From CAYJPK01 sp964372035 (GTDB lineage Bacteria; Desulfobacterota; Desulfovibrionia; Desulfovibrionales; Desulfovibrionaceae), in NCBI GenBank assembly GCA_964372035.1, contig CAYJPK010000035.1, forward strand, positions 1 through 19,972: a stretch of DNA of 19,972 nt. Direction: 5' to 3'. The notes beneath the pieces are model-generated. The model had not been told where the DNA came from. It saw only the letters and a list, made by a program, of their open reading frames with translations, and did no database searches. A program made the translations under genes and the position numbers. Of this stretch, positions 7,501 to 14,116 are shown in pieces (the first letter of the stretch is position 1; the number at the start of each line of letters is the position of its first letter).

Positions 7501-8874
7501 AAAACCTGACAAGTCAGTTGTGATTGTCGGAACAGAATGAGCAATACTTTCTTCCGGTGTATAGCCCCAAGGCTCATACCATGATGGGAACACTCCTAAA
7601 TCTGAACCTGTTAAAAGCTCATAATATTCTAAATCAAAAAATCCATCTTTTCCATCAAGCATTGCTGGAGTGAAAATAATATTTACATTGTTGTCTGCTT
7701 GATTTGTAAGACCATGGCGATTACATGAAGCTATAATCGGGTCATGCTCTTGATCATAAACATGGTGAGTGCTAATCCAGCCAGCACCTTGAGTTGATGG
7801 AACATTTTCACCACTAATAGCATCTTTATCAACACCAGTATGACCACCCATAACAGTGCAAAGTACTAAAATGTGCTTATCAGTTTTCTTAAGTGCTTTA
7901 TCTACTTGTGCTAAAGCATCTAAGAATAAGTCAATTCCCTTATTATGAAATTCATAACGACCAGAAATAACGCAAATTTTAGTATCATCAGGCAATTTTT
8001 TACGCAAGAAAGTATTGGCTTTTGCCATTAATTTTGCTCTAAATTCATCTGCAACAGTTCTATCTTTGCTGTAATCTTTAATTACACGCATATCAAGACC
8101 ATTTAAAGTTAGAACATCTGGTGTCCTACCTAAAAATGCAGTTGCTTCATCAGCAGTAATTCCGCTTACAGTTGTGAAGCAGTCTGCTTCTTTAGCAGAA
8201 ACGCTTTCCATTGAACATTTTGCTGTAATATTATGCGAAGCAGCTTCTTGCACTGGAGCAATTTGTTTCATTTGGCGGTAAATATCAACACCGCTACCCG
8301 CCATAGAACGCCCAAGCATTGTAGCGTGAGTAGTGAAAACAGTTGCAATTTCAGGCGATAATCTTTTAGTCGCTAAAAGTCCAGCACCACACATCCATTC
8401 ATGGAAATGCGCTACTGCTTTACCGTAGAACGGCGCAACTTGTGTATTATAAATTGCACTGATTACTTCACCACAAAGAGTTGAAAACATTACTGGCTCA
8501 ATATAATCCCAGCCACCAGATAACGAATCAACACTGAATTTATTCCAAAGTTCAAATAATAATTGGTCTTGGTTATATCTATTATTAAATGAAACTAAAA
8601 TAACTTTTGGACGACCTGCAATATTCCAACGTCCAAGACGACATTTAATATTGCGCACCGCTAAAGCAGTCTTTATACCGTCCCAACACGGCTCATCTGT
8701 TTCTTCAAACTCTGCATTATTTTTAAGATCTGGTCCGATTAAGTAGTAATCCTCTCCAAATGCATCAATAGCTTCGAGGATTTTACTGCTAACAACAGAA
8801 TAAATACCGCCTACTTTATTGCATACTTCCCAACTCACCTCAAAAAGTGTAACGTGTGAATTTTCATATTGCAT
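4600..8874 (-). CDS. Bifunctional glycogen synthase (GT3) - alpha-glucan phosphorylase (GT35) fusion
   Basis: A 1424-residue protein joins two opposing activities. Residues 1 to about 560 form a eukaryote-like GT3 glycogen synthase: FEVSWEVCNKVGGIYSV (11-27), FHEWMCGAG (157-165), and the catalytic E-x7-E pair at E434/E442 in SWYEPWGYTPEE. Residues from about 575 form a short-type alpha-glucan phosphorylase. It opens with the DUF3417-like stretch LRELANNLWWCWQPGA, shows STEYGLHESL and YHMNEGHSA in the middle, and carries the pyridoxal-phosphate lysine at K1171 in EASGTSGQK. A beta-rich tail of about 120 residues ends the protein. The linker (about 540-575) is Arg/Ser-rich. The synthase would add glucose from UDP-glucose (GalU is next in the operon), and the phosphorylase would release glucose-1-phosphate. 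The reading frame is intact throughout. Ribosome binding site GGAG lies 5 bases from the ATG. Confidence 0.92.
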   Translation of the reverse strand: MQYENSHVTLFEVSWEVCNKVGGIYSVVSSKILEAIDAFGEDYYLIGPDLKNNAEFEETDEPCWDGIKTALAVRNIKCRLGRWNIAGRPKVILVSFNNRYNQDQLLFELWNKFSVDSLSGGWDYIEPVMFSTLCGEVISAIYNTQVAPFYGKAVAHFHEWMCGAGLLATKRLSPEIATVFTTHATMLGRSMAGSGVDIYRQMKQIAPVQEAASHNITAKCSMESVSAKEADCFTTVSGITADEATAFLGRTPDVLTLNGLDMRVIKDYSKDRTVADEFRAKLMAKANTFLRKKLPDDTKICVISGRYEFHNKGIDLFLDALAQVDKALKKTDKHILVLCTVMGGHTGVDKDAISGENVPSTQGAGWISTHHVYDQEHDPIIASCNRHGLTNQADNNVNIIFTPAMLDGKDGFFDLEYYELLTGSDLGVFPSWYEPWGYTPEESIAHSVPTITTDLSGFGMWARDIMSQTGKSGVGIVARRQNSYEYSLNELRDLILKFTSLTDDELSNQRVAAYDLAMECCWQKFFPHYIEAYQHAINRSLERGANRSGERRKEALTRVLAGSNSSALNLHLVTAVAELPPNLIRLRELANNLWWCWQPGAWKLFSQLNPSVWAETDHNPIRVIEEADPEILRQLASSDEYLALYKEVMEDFDNYMAEPVKSYGSDLSMEKPIAYFSTEYGLHESLTIYSGGLGVLSGDHLKSASDLNIPLIGVGLLYRNGYFRQRLDHEGVQIPIYPENDFNDLPLERVQEEDGTPVFIELDLPGRQLFVQIWKVKVGRISLYLLDTDVPFNTPDDRKITARLYEADRDYRLRQEILLGMGGVKALRRLGITPSSYHMNEGHSAFMVLERIQTAMNEKGLSFSESLELIKSNTIFTTHTPVDAGNERFNGDLIEKYFSSYASSIGLSFNEFMRLGKVKGDERNVFEMTVLALNSAFKANGVSRLHGVVSRHMWKTVWKGVPVCEVPIDHITNGIHVPSYVGSPVRDILTRTLGKNWLSLTPEAKEWNLVDNILAADLWNAKQQQKVSLLKYIENHLPDYFQKFGIPRSNQKEILGRLSPQALIIGFARRFAPYKRATLLFADPERLARILGNSERPVIFVFSGKAHPADTEGIKLIQQLMAYCKDPRFLGKIFFIEDYTLAVSRMLVQGCDVWLNTPRRPYEASGTSGQKVPVNGGLNLSISDGWWCEGQGEKNGWTIGPMLSDTLPPQNQNDYADAESLYSLLEENVVPLYYDRPSTYAVPEKWVEYSKNSIKTLTAQFSSDRMVSDYLHKFYIPAAQNYSEKMADKMSMIKSLAAWNAEIASRFASVKVGDIRVDGIDGDSLTCGLPLGVQIDINLGSMATKELLVQLVIGPATPAGDDFAGYPEVVRLTPSRMKAGDDGVITFKGTYVANRNGRYVYGFRVLPITEGLESPISTGLVIWA

Positions 8875-8913
8875 AATAGCTCCAATTAATAAACTGTTTA
8901 GGGTTATCTCAAA

Positions 8914-10122
8914 TTACTTTTTCTTTCTACCGTTCCCATTTTCTTTGCTGGCTAATGTTAACTCAAAGTCTGATAAGATATTCATGTAATTAATATACGC
9001 ATCATATGGCGAAGGATATGGATTAAATCTGCGCTTTAAATTTTTAACAAGCCACTTTGTTGACATATAATAAAAATGTTCTGAAGTCTGTAAATTACGC
9101 CAAATTTTGAGTAAATTTTTGTTATTAACTTTCTTTACTCTTGGTTCAAGTCTATAAAGTGCTTCAATAGCGTCTAGTTGTAAATCATTACCAAGCCAAG
9201 CTGACAAATCACGCTCATCATCAGTCCAAGAAATATACTGTGGTACATCAATCTTAGCAACTGAATCAACTGAGTTTGTTACTTCGCTAGGAGTCATGAA
9301 ACAGAATTTTTTATCTTCTAATAAACAACGAGGTAAATCCTCCATAAATCTAAAAATTCCATTTTCCTGCCAATCATCTTCACCAAAGGTTTCATAATAC
9401 ATAAATAAGTTAATAACATCACCAACAACATTAGCAGAATTAGCCCAGCTTACAAACTTTTCAGCACTAAGTGGAAATTCTGGCCATTCTTTATTAGGAA
9501 AACGTAAAGCAATATCATCTGACAATGAATAATTTTTTAACAATAATTTTGTTTTCTTGCAATTATTTGGTTCATAGACAAAATTAGGACTACGCCAACC
9601 AAGAATTTGGTCAGCACCTTCTGTCAAAATTGTTGTAAAGCCCATTTCTTCTACGACAGGCGCTAAACCATTAATATATATTAATTCTGTATTGCGAAAT
9701 GTAGTTGGCTTTTTGCCAAATAATTTCTCAATTTTCTTAGAGTGTTGCTCAACTTGTTCAGCAAAATCGCCAATAGAATAAATAGATGCAAGCGAGTGGT
9801 TATAAGTTTCTGCTAAAAATTCAACACAATTTGTTTTAGCTAATTCCTTAAAACTCTTAATAACTTCAGGATTATAACGCTCAAACTGATCAAGAGCTGT
9901 TCCTGATATTGAAAAACTAACTTTAAACTCACCTTTATACTCTTTAATAAGCTTTAAAAGCAAGCTGTTCATTGGTAAATAGCAACGACTTGTTGCTCTT
10001 GCTAAAGCAGAACGGTTAGCGTCATCTGCTTCATACATATGGTCTTGTCCTAAATCAAAAAAAGTATAATCACGTAATCTATAAGGCTGATGAACTTGAA
10101 AATAAAAACAAATTGCTGGCAT
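8914..10122 (-). CDS. GH57 family alpha-amylase-like protein, catalytic Asp replaced by Tyr
   Basis: This 402-residue protein has the GH57 conserved regions in order: HQP (11-13), GTALDQ (74-79), FRNTELIY (142-149) with the expected nucleophile E146, and MYYETFGE (241-248). In amylase-type GH57 enzymes the last region normally reads with Asp two residues before the conserved Glu (DYETFGE), and that Asp is the acid/base. Here it is Y242, from a clear TAT codon. The protein may therefore be a weak or altered enzyme, a glucan-binding partner, or may use another acid such as E244. It lacks a signal peptide, so it acts in the cytoplasm on stored glycogen or maltodextrin. It sits between the GT4 gene and the synthase-phosphorylase fusion. 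The start follows a GGGGTGG ribosome binding site. At about 400 residues it is shorter than GH57 branching enzymes, which are usually above 500. Confidence 0.85.
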   Translation of the reverse strand: MPAICFYFQVHQPYRLRDYTFFDLGQDHMYEADDANRSALARATSRCYLPMNSLLLKLIKEYKGEFKVSFSISGTALDQFERYNPEVIKSFKELAKTNCVEFLAETYNHSLASIYSIGDFAEQVEQHSKKIEKLFGKKPTTFRNTELIYINGLAPVVEEMGFTTILTEGADQILGWRSPNFVYEPNNCKKTKLLLKNYSLSDDIALRFPNKEWPEFPLSAEKFVSWANSANVVGDVINLFMYYETFGEDDWQENGIFRFMEDLPRCLLEDKKFCFMTPSEVTNSVDSVAKIDVPQYISWTDDERDLSAWLGNDLQLDAIEALYRLEPRVKKVNNKNLLKIWRNLQTSEHFYYMSTKWLVKNLKRRFNPYPSPYDAYINYMNILSDFELTLASKENGNGRKKK

Positions 10123-10197
10123 AAAACCACCCCATCTAATATTTTAAACGTAATAAACAAAAAAACTAAACCATAAACTCTCAAATTCGCATTAAAA

Positions 10198-11532
10198 CTA
10201 TATCATACTCTCGTATATAACATTTAATTGTTTAGCCGCATTTTCCCATCTAATGCCTTTTAACTCTTCACGGCTGTTTTTTACAATTTCTGCTGATAAT
10301 TTAGGATATTGCAATACAGCACAAATTTTATCTGCCATAGCTTTAACGTCCCAAAAATCAACTTTTAATGCATTTTCAACCACCTCTGAAACACCAGATT
10401 GGCGAGAAATTAAAACAGGTACGTCATAAATCATCGCTTCAAGAGGTGCAATGCCAAATGGCTCAGATACACTCGGCATAACGTATAAATCACTAAGTGC
10501 ATACATTCTATCAACATCTTGCCCACGCAAAAAGCCAGTAAAGTGCATACGATTACCAATACGAAGTTGCGCAGCTCTGCGCACCATACGAGTCATCATA
10601 TCTCCATTACCAGCCATAATAAATCTAACATCAGGCATCTTTTGCAGTACCATATGTGCTGCATCAATAAAATAATCTGGACCTTTTTGGAAAGTGATAC
10701 GCCCCATAAAAAGCACATGTTTTTCAGTGCAGTTTTTGCGACTTTCAGAAGCTAAATTTGAGGCATATACTTGCTTTGCTTCATTTCTAGCAACAGCATT
10801 ATGTACTACCTCAACTTTATTCGGATCAATACCATACTCACGAATAACTAAATTACGTGTATAGTGGCTAACTGCAACAACTTTATCAGCATCTTGCATT
10901 CCTCGTCTTTCAATTTCTGAAACTTGAGTATTAACATTTTGACCGCTTCTATCATATTCCATAGCATGAATATGCACTATTAAGGGTTTGCCTGTTAATC
11001 TTTTAATTAACATACCAGCAGGATAGGTCATCCAGTCATGAGCATGAATAACGTCAAAATCACTTTTTGCTGCTAGTGCGGCGGCTGCCTGACTATAGCG
11101 AAAAACCTCTGACATTAAATCCTTACCATAACCACCTTCAAGCTCTACCCTTGTTGAACCAGATGAAACTTCATATCTTTTTTCGACATATTCTTTATTA
11201 TGCGAAAAAATTTTCATGTATTCTTCGTAAGTTTCTTCTGTTGCATATGGAAAAAGTGTACTAGAAATCATTTGAATTCTAATATTTTCGTCCCATGTTG
11301 CGTTTAGTGCTTCATCATATTCATGCATAATTTGATATGGAACATTCACACCAGAAGCCGGACGTAAATCCAAATGTGAATCCATACCCTTACTATCTCC
11401 GCTAAAACGCGGTAAAACAAATGTAATTTCTGTACCTTGATTAGCTAAAGCTTGCGTCATTCCATAACAAGCAGTACCAAGCCCTCCGCTAACATGCGGT
11501 GGAAATTCCCAACCTAACATAAAAACACGCAT
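10198..11532 (-). CDS. GT4 family glycosyltransferase of the glycogen operon
   Basis: A 444-residue GT-B fold retaining glycosyltransferase. The N-terminal domain opens with MRVFMLGWEFPPHVSGGLG, the glycine-rich loop seen in glycogen and starch synthase-like enzymes. HAHDWMTYPAG (163-173) follows. The C-terminal domain has the GRITFQKGPDYF donor-side segment (277-288) and the E-x7-E catalytic pair at E357/E365 in SEPFGIAPLE. The start lies 2 bases after the debranching enzyme stop, and the GAGG ribosome binding site is inside the end of that gene, so the two are translationally coupled. The donor and product are not readable from sequence; a second glycogen or alpha-glucan synthase, perhaps priming or elongating, fits the context. 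It is not a full-length match to GlgA. Confidence 0.8.
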   Translation of the reverse strand: MRVFMLGWEFPPHVSGGLGTACYGMTQALANQGTEITFVLPRFSGDSKGMDSHLDLRPASGVNVPYQIMHEYDEALNATWDENIRIQMISSTLFPYATEETYEEYMKIFSHNKEYVEKRYEVSSGSTRVELEGGYGKDLMSEVFRYSQAAAALAAKSDFDVIHAHDWMTYPAGMLIKRLTGKPLIVHIHAMEYDRSGQNVNTQVSEIERRGMQDADKVVAVSHYTRNLVIREYGIDPNKVEVVHNAVARNEAKQVYASNLASESRKNCTEKHVLFMGRITFQKGPDYFIDAAHMVLQKMPDVRFIMAGNGDMMTRMVRRAAQLRIGNRMHFTGFLRGQDVDRMYALSDLYVMPSVSEPFGIAPLEAMIYDVPVLISRQSGVSEVVENALKVDFWDVKAMADKICAVLQYPKLSAEIVKNSREELKGIRWENAAKQLNVIYESMI

Positions 11533-11534
11533 AA

Positions 11535-13568
11535 CTAGACCTCAAAACTTTCTTTCTCCCAAGCTTCATAAACTTGAGGAGCTGCTTTATACATATTATA
11601 AAGTAAACGTAAACCCTCACCAACACTCCATGCTTGTGATACACAACCACTAGGATAATGTGGCGGTGAGCCATCAAAAACTTCAGAAATATTACCAAGA
11701 CCAGCTCGGCAAACATGTCTTTCAAAAAGAGGTGCAACTGTATTAAGCAAATCTTTAACTGCAAATTCAGTTTCCTGCGTGCTTTTAAGAAGTGCATCAC
11801 CATAAGCACCAAGCAGCCATGGCCACACTGTGCCTTGGTGATAAGCATTATCACGTGCTTCGCCATTGCCCGCATAAACACTGCAATAATTAGGATCACT
11901 AGGAGCCAAAGTTCTAAGTCCATACGGAGTTAAAAGCGTGTTTTTCACTTTTTGCACAACTTTAGCAAAATACTCTTTTTCTAAAACAGGGAACATAAGC
12001 GAAATTGCAAAAAGTTGGTTTGGTCGCAAAGATTTATCAACAAAATCCTCACGCCACACATCAGCTAAGTATTCTTCATCTTCAAGCCAAAATCTTTCTT
12101 TAAAAACTTTACGAATGTGAGCTAGTTCTTCATCATTATATAATGGCTTTGTTCTGCTTTTTTTAGCTAAATAATTTTCATAAGCTATTGCATTATACCA
12201 AAGTGCATTAATATCAACTGGGTACCCATAACGAGGAGTTACAGGTTTACCATTAACATTAGCGTCCATCCAAGTTAACTGAGTATTAATATCACCAGCA
12301 TGCAAAAGCCCATCTGTATCAACATACACAGTATCTAGCTTACCTGCTCTAAAGCTTGAGATAATATTTTTAATAATTTGGCGGAAATTATCCTTGATAA
12401 AGGTTTCATATTTTCCACTAAGCTGAAGTTGCTGAACTGCAAAAACGTACCACAAAGAGGCATCAACTGAATTATAAGCATGGTTAACACCGTCGGAATT
12501 AAACATATTTGGTATAATTCCGTCTTTAGCATTTTGACCCATTTCTAATAAGGTATCAATTCCATCTTGAGTTCGCCCAGCATAAAAAGTTAAACCAGGT
12601 AGTGCAATTCCAGTATCTCTACCCCAAGCATCAAACCAGTGATAGCCAGCTAGAACTTCTCTTTGCCCATGCGCATTTTCAATTAAAAAGCTCTCACCTT
12701 TTTCACCTAAATGACACATAATATCAGATTTATTTGGCATTGCAGCAACAACGCTTGCTTTGCGCTTAACTCTGCGCTCAATCTCATTTGCCCATAGTTC
12801 ATGCAAATCTTCCTTAATTTCTTCAGTTGAAGCTGAAACTATAAAAGGAATACTTTGTGAAACATCAAACTCAAAACCACCAGGAACAAACAAATCTTCA
12901 GAATAATCAAAGCCTCTGTCTTGCTCCATGACGTACTCAACCTTTTCGCACCAATAGTTTTCAGGCATAAATTTATAATTAGCGCCTGCACTTTGCATAA
13001 ATAAGCTTGGCATTCCATCATAAGGCGCAACAGAAAATCCATTATCAATACGATTAACATATTCATTTAGAGCATCATTTTTCGTTGTTAACTTATGAAA
13101 TCCCCTAAATGCAACTAGTGGTTTTACTAAAAACTTAAGCGGTAATGGTGAAGTATCTTCTGTTTGAAATAAATAGCGAACAAGCGTGATACGTCTTTTA
13201 TAAATCATTAAAACTTCACGCTTGATTGTCAAATCACCAATACGATAATAGAACACAGGCCACTTAGCACTAAGCATCTTCGACATATTTTTATGTCCAC
13301 GTGGATAGTAGACAAAAGGGTGCTTGCGGCATGATAAAAAGAAATCTTTCCTGCCCCCTATAAGGGACTCATCTAAACTAGATAAAAGAACATGTCTACC
13401 GCTTGGTTTACTCAAATTTGCAACAAGTAAACCATGGTACTTTCGCGTATTACAACAAGGTATAGTGCTAGAGGCATAATCGCCTAGCCCATTTGTTTCG
13501 ACCCATTCCTTGCGTAGCGATTCTCTTAGGTTTTGACATGCAGGTTTATCAAAAAAACACGTTTTCAT
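11535..13568 (-). CDS. Glycogen debranching enzyme (amylo-alpha-1,6-glucosidase, GDE type)
   Basis: This 677-residue protein has the archaeal/bacterial GDE layout. An N-terminal beta-sandwich domain (about 1-260) includes EWVETNGLGDYASSTIPCCN and TRKYHGLLVA. A C-terminal (alpha/alpha)6-barrel carries GYHWFDAWGRDTGIALPGL (308-326) with its conserved acidic residue, then WMDANVNGKPVTPR, GYPVDINALWYNA and HQGTVWPWLLGAYGDALL. The family removes alpha-1,6-linked glucose at branch points, completing phosphorolysis by the GT35 phosphorylase encoded downstream. It is the first gene of the operon, about 50 bases from the promoter. The start has a good AGGAG site 6 bases before the ATG. No signal peptide is seen, so it is cytoplasmic. 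Confidence 0.92.
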   Translation of the reverse strand: MKTCFFDKPACQNLRESLRKEWVETNGLGDYASSTIPCCNTRKYHGLLVANLSKPSGRHVLLSSLDESLIGGRKDFFLSCRKHPFVYYPRGHKNMSKMLSAKWPVFYYRIGDLTIKREVLMIYKRRITLVRYLFQTEDTSPLPLKFLVKPLVAFRGFHKLTTKNDALNEYVNRIDNGFSVAPYDGMPSLFMQSAGANYKFMPENYWCEKVEYVMEQDRGFDYSEDLFVPGGFEFDVSQSIPFIVSASTEEIKEDLHELWANEIERRVKRKASVVAAMPNKSDIMCHLGEKGESFLIENAHGQREVLAGYHWFDAWGRDTGIALPGLTFYAGRTQDGIDTLLEMGQNAKDGIIPNMFNSDGVNHAYNSVDASLWYVFAVQQLQLSGKYETFIKDNFRQIIKNIISSFRAGKLDTVYVDTDGLLHAGDINTQLTWMDANVNGKPVTPRYGYPVDINALWYNAIAYENYLAKKSRTKPLYNDEELAHIRKVFKERFWLEDEEYLADVWREDFVDKSLRPNQLFAISLMFPVLEKEYFAKVVQKVKNTLLTPYGLRTLAPSDPNYCSVYAGNGEARDNAYHQGTVWPWLLGAYGDALLKSTQETEFAVKDLLNTVAPLFERHVCRAGLGNISEVFDGSPPHYPSGCVSQAWSVGEGLRLLYNMYKAAPQVYEAWEKESFEV

Positions 13569-13588
13569 ATCCTGCTCCTTGATTATTT

Positions 13589-13637
13589 AAACCCAAAAAA
13601 CCCAAAAATCTGTTAATACTTATAGCGGAAAACCCAA
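13589..13637 (-). repeat. Three AAACCCAA direct repeats in the glycogen promoter and leader
   Basis: The motif AAACCCAA (TTGGGTTT on the transcribed minus strand) occurs at 13589-13596, 13598-13605 and 13630-13637. The third lies between the -35 and -10 hexamers and the other two in the untranslated leader. With the adjacent TGG the third copy also forms an imperfect inverted repeat (AAACC-N4-GGTTT on the minus strand). The arrangement is what one expects for repressor half-sites, but chance in an A-rich region is possible. Confidence 0.3.
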
Positions 13638-13648
13638 TGGTTTGTCAC
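13619..13648 (-). promoter_or_regulatory. Sigma-70-type promoter of the glycogen operon
   Basis: On the minus strand GTGACA (13643-13648; five of six to TTGACA) and TATAAG (13619-13624; five of six to TATAAT) are 18 bp apart. A pure A/T tract of about 45 bases (roughly 13651-13695) lies immediately upstream and would work as an UP element. The predicted start is near 13612, giving a leader of about 44 nt before the debranching enzyme ATG. Confidence 0.6.
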
Positions 13649-13699
13649 GCTTTTTTTTTAAAAAATTTAAAAAAAATTAAAAATTTCAGAAAAATACGA

Positions 13700-13884
13700 T
13701 AAATTTGATAACAAAAATCTTGTAAGTTCTCTTAACTAAAGGCTGTTTTTTTTTGCTTTTGTTTATTTATAAAAAAAACTATTAAAAATCATTATCTATA
13801 ATTCAAACAAAAAAACGTGCAAATATTTTTACTTTAGACTATGCAAAACTAGCCTTTATAAATTTCAGTTCAAATTCTATTACT
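13700..13884. other. A/T-rich intergenic stretch without a recognised feature
   Basis: This part of the spacer between the divergent glycogen and ychJ sides is dominated by A- and T-runs. It contains no open frame with a ribosome binding site, no hairpin followed by T, and no known RNA motif that I can recognise. It may simply carry bent DNA between divergent promoters. Confidence 0.3.
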
Positions 13885-13936
13885 TTACATTTTTGTTACA
13901 TTTTTATTTTATCATGTAATAATAGCATGTTAACAT
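13885..13936. promoter_or_regulatory. Cluster of TTACAT/ATGTAA half-sites upstream of a sigma-54 promoter
   Basis: Two direct copies of TTACATTTTT lie 11 bp apart (13885-13894 and 13896-13905), that is, on the same face of the helix. ATGTAA (13914-13919) and the palindrome ATGTTAACAT (13927-13936) follow. The cluster is about 50-100 bp upstream of the predicted sigma-54 transcription start, the usual place for an enhancer-binding protein. The half-site differs from the CATGGTGA motif at the BKACE promoter, so another activator would be involved. Confidence 0.35.
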
Positions 13937-13957
13937 CATAATTTTTTTTAAAAACAA

Positions 13958-13974
13958 TTGGCACGCATATTGCT
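13958..13974 (+). promoter_or_regulatory. Sigma-54 (-24/-12) promoter upstream of a short terminated transcript
   Basis: TTGGCACGCATATTGCT has the invariant GG (13960-13961) and GC (13972-13973) separated by exactly 10 bases, and matches the sigma-54 consensus TGGCACG-N4-TTGCW at every position. Transcription should begin near 13985. The first structure downstream is the terminator at 14019-14047, not a coding region. Confidence 0.75.
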
Positions 13975-13984
13975 ATACCTTTAC

Positions 13985-14047
13985 TACCTTCCTTTTTAAT
14001 GTTATAACCTTTCCTCCTAGCGACCCAGAAGAATTTGGGTCGCTTTT
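13985..14047 (+). ncRNA. Predicted ~60-nt sigma-54-driven small RNA with CU-rich anti-Shine-Dalgarno stretches
   Basis: A sigma-54 promoter directly upstream and a strong terminator define a transcript of about 60 nt. There is no start codon with a ribosome binding site inside it. The unstructured 5' half contains two CU-rich stretches, ACCUUCCUUUUU (13986-13997) and ACCUUUCCUCCU (14007-14018). The second includes CCUCCU, complementary to the Shine-Dalgarno AGGAGG. Small RNAs with such exposed C/U motifs in other bacteria repress translation by pairing with ribosome binding sites; that this one does so is inference. Alternatively it is a terminated leader of the ychJ-like gene, though that gene has its own promoter after the terminator. 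Confidence 0.45.
14019..14047 (+). terminator. Strong intrinsic terminator of the short sigma-54 transcript
   Basis: AGCGACCCA (14019-14027) and TGGGTCGCT (14036-14044) form a perfect 9-bp, GC-rich stem with an 8-nt loop, followed by a T-run (14044-14047, then GGTTG). No T-run follows on the minus strand, so it acts on plus-strand transcription only. No plus-strand gene lies upstream within 13569-14018. Confidence 0.75.
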
Positions 14048-14065
14048 GGTTGTAAAGTAATACAT

Positions 14066-14074
14066 TGCTATAAT
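14066..14074 (+). promoter_or_regulatory. Extended -10 promoter of the ychJ-like gene
   Basis: TGCTATAAT is a perfect extended -10 element. The -35 position 17 bases upstream holds only TTGGTT (14046-14051), inside the tail of the preceding terminator. Start of transcription would be near 14081, giving a leader of about 36 nt, so this gene need not depend on the sigma-54 promoter. Confidence 0.5.
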
Positions 14075-14116
14075 TAACTATTTTTAATAAATTAAAATAT
14101 ATTTAGGAGTTATTTG

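Noticed and set aside
7757..7766. CATGGTGA inside the synthase-phosphorylase gene as another activator site
   Set aside because: It is a single half-site within codons with no partner half-site at the 6-base spacing and no sigma-54 promoter nearby; one chance 8-mer in 20 kb is expected.
11489..11923. 144-codon minus-strand open frame in another frame of the debranching enzyme gene
   Set aside because: It overlaps the end of the debranching enzyme and the start of the GT4 gene, both with clear motifs; the translation is low-complexity Leu/Ile/His.
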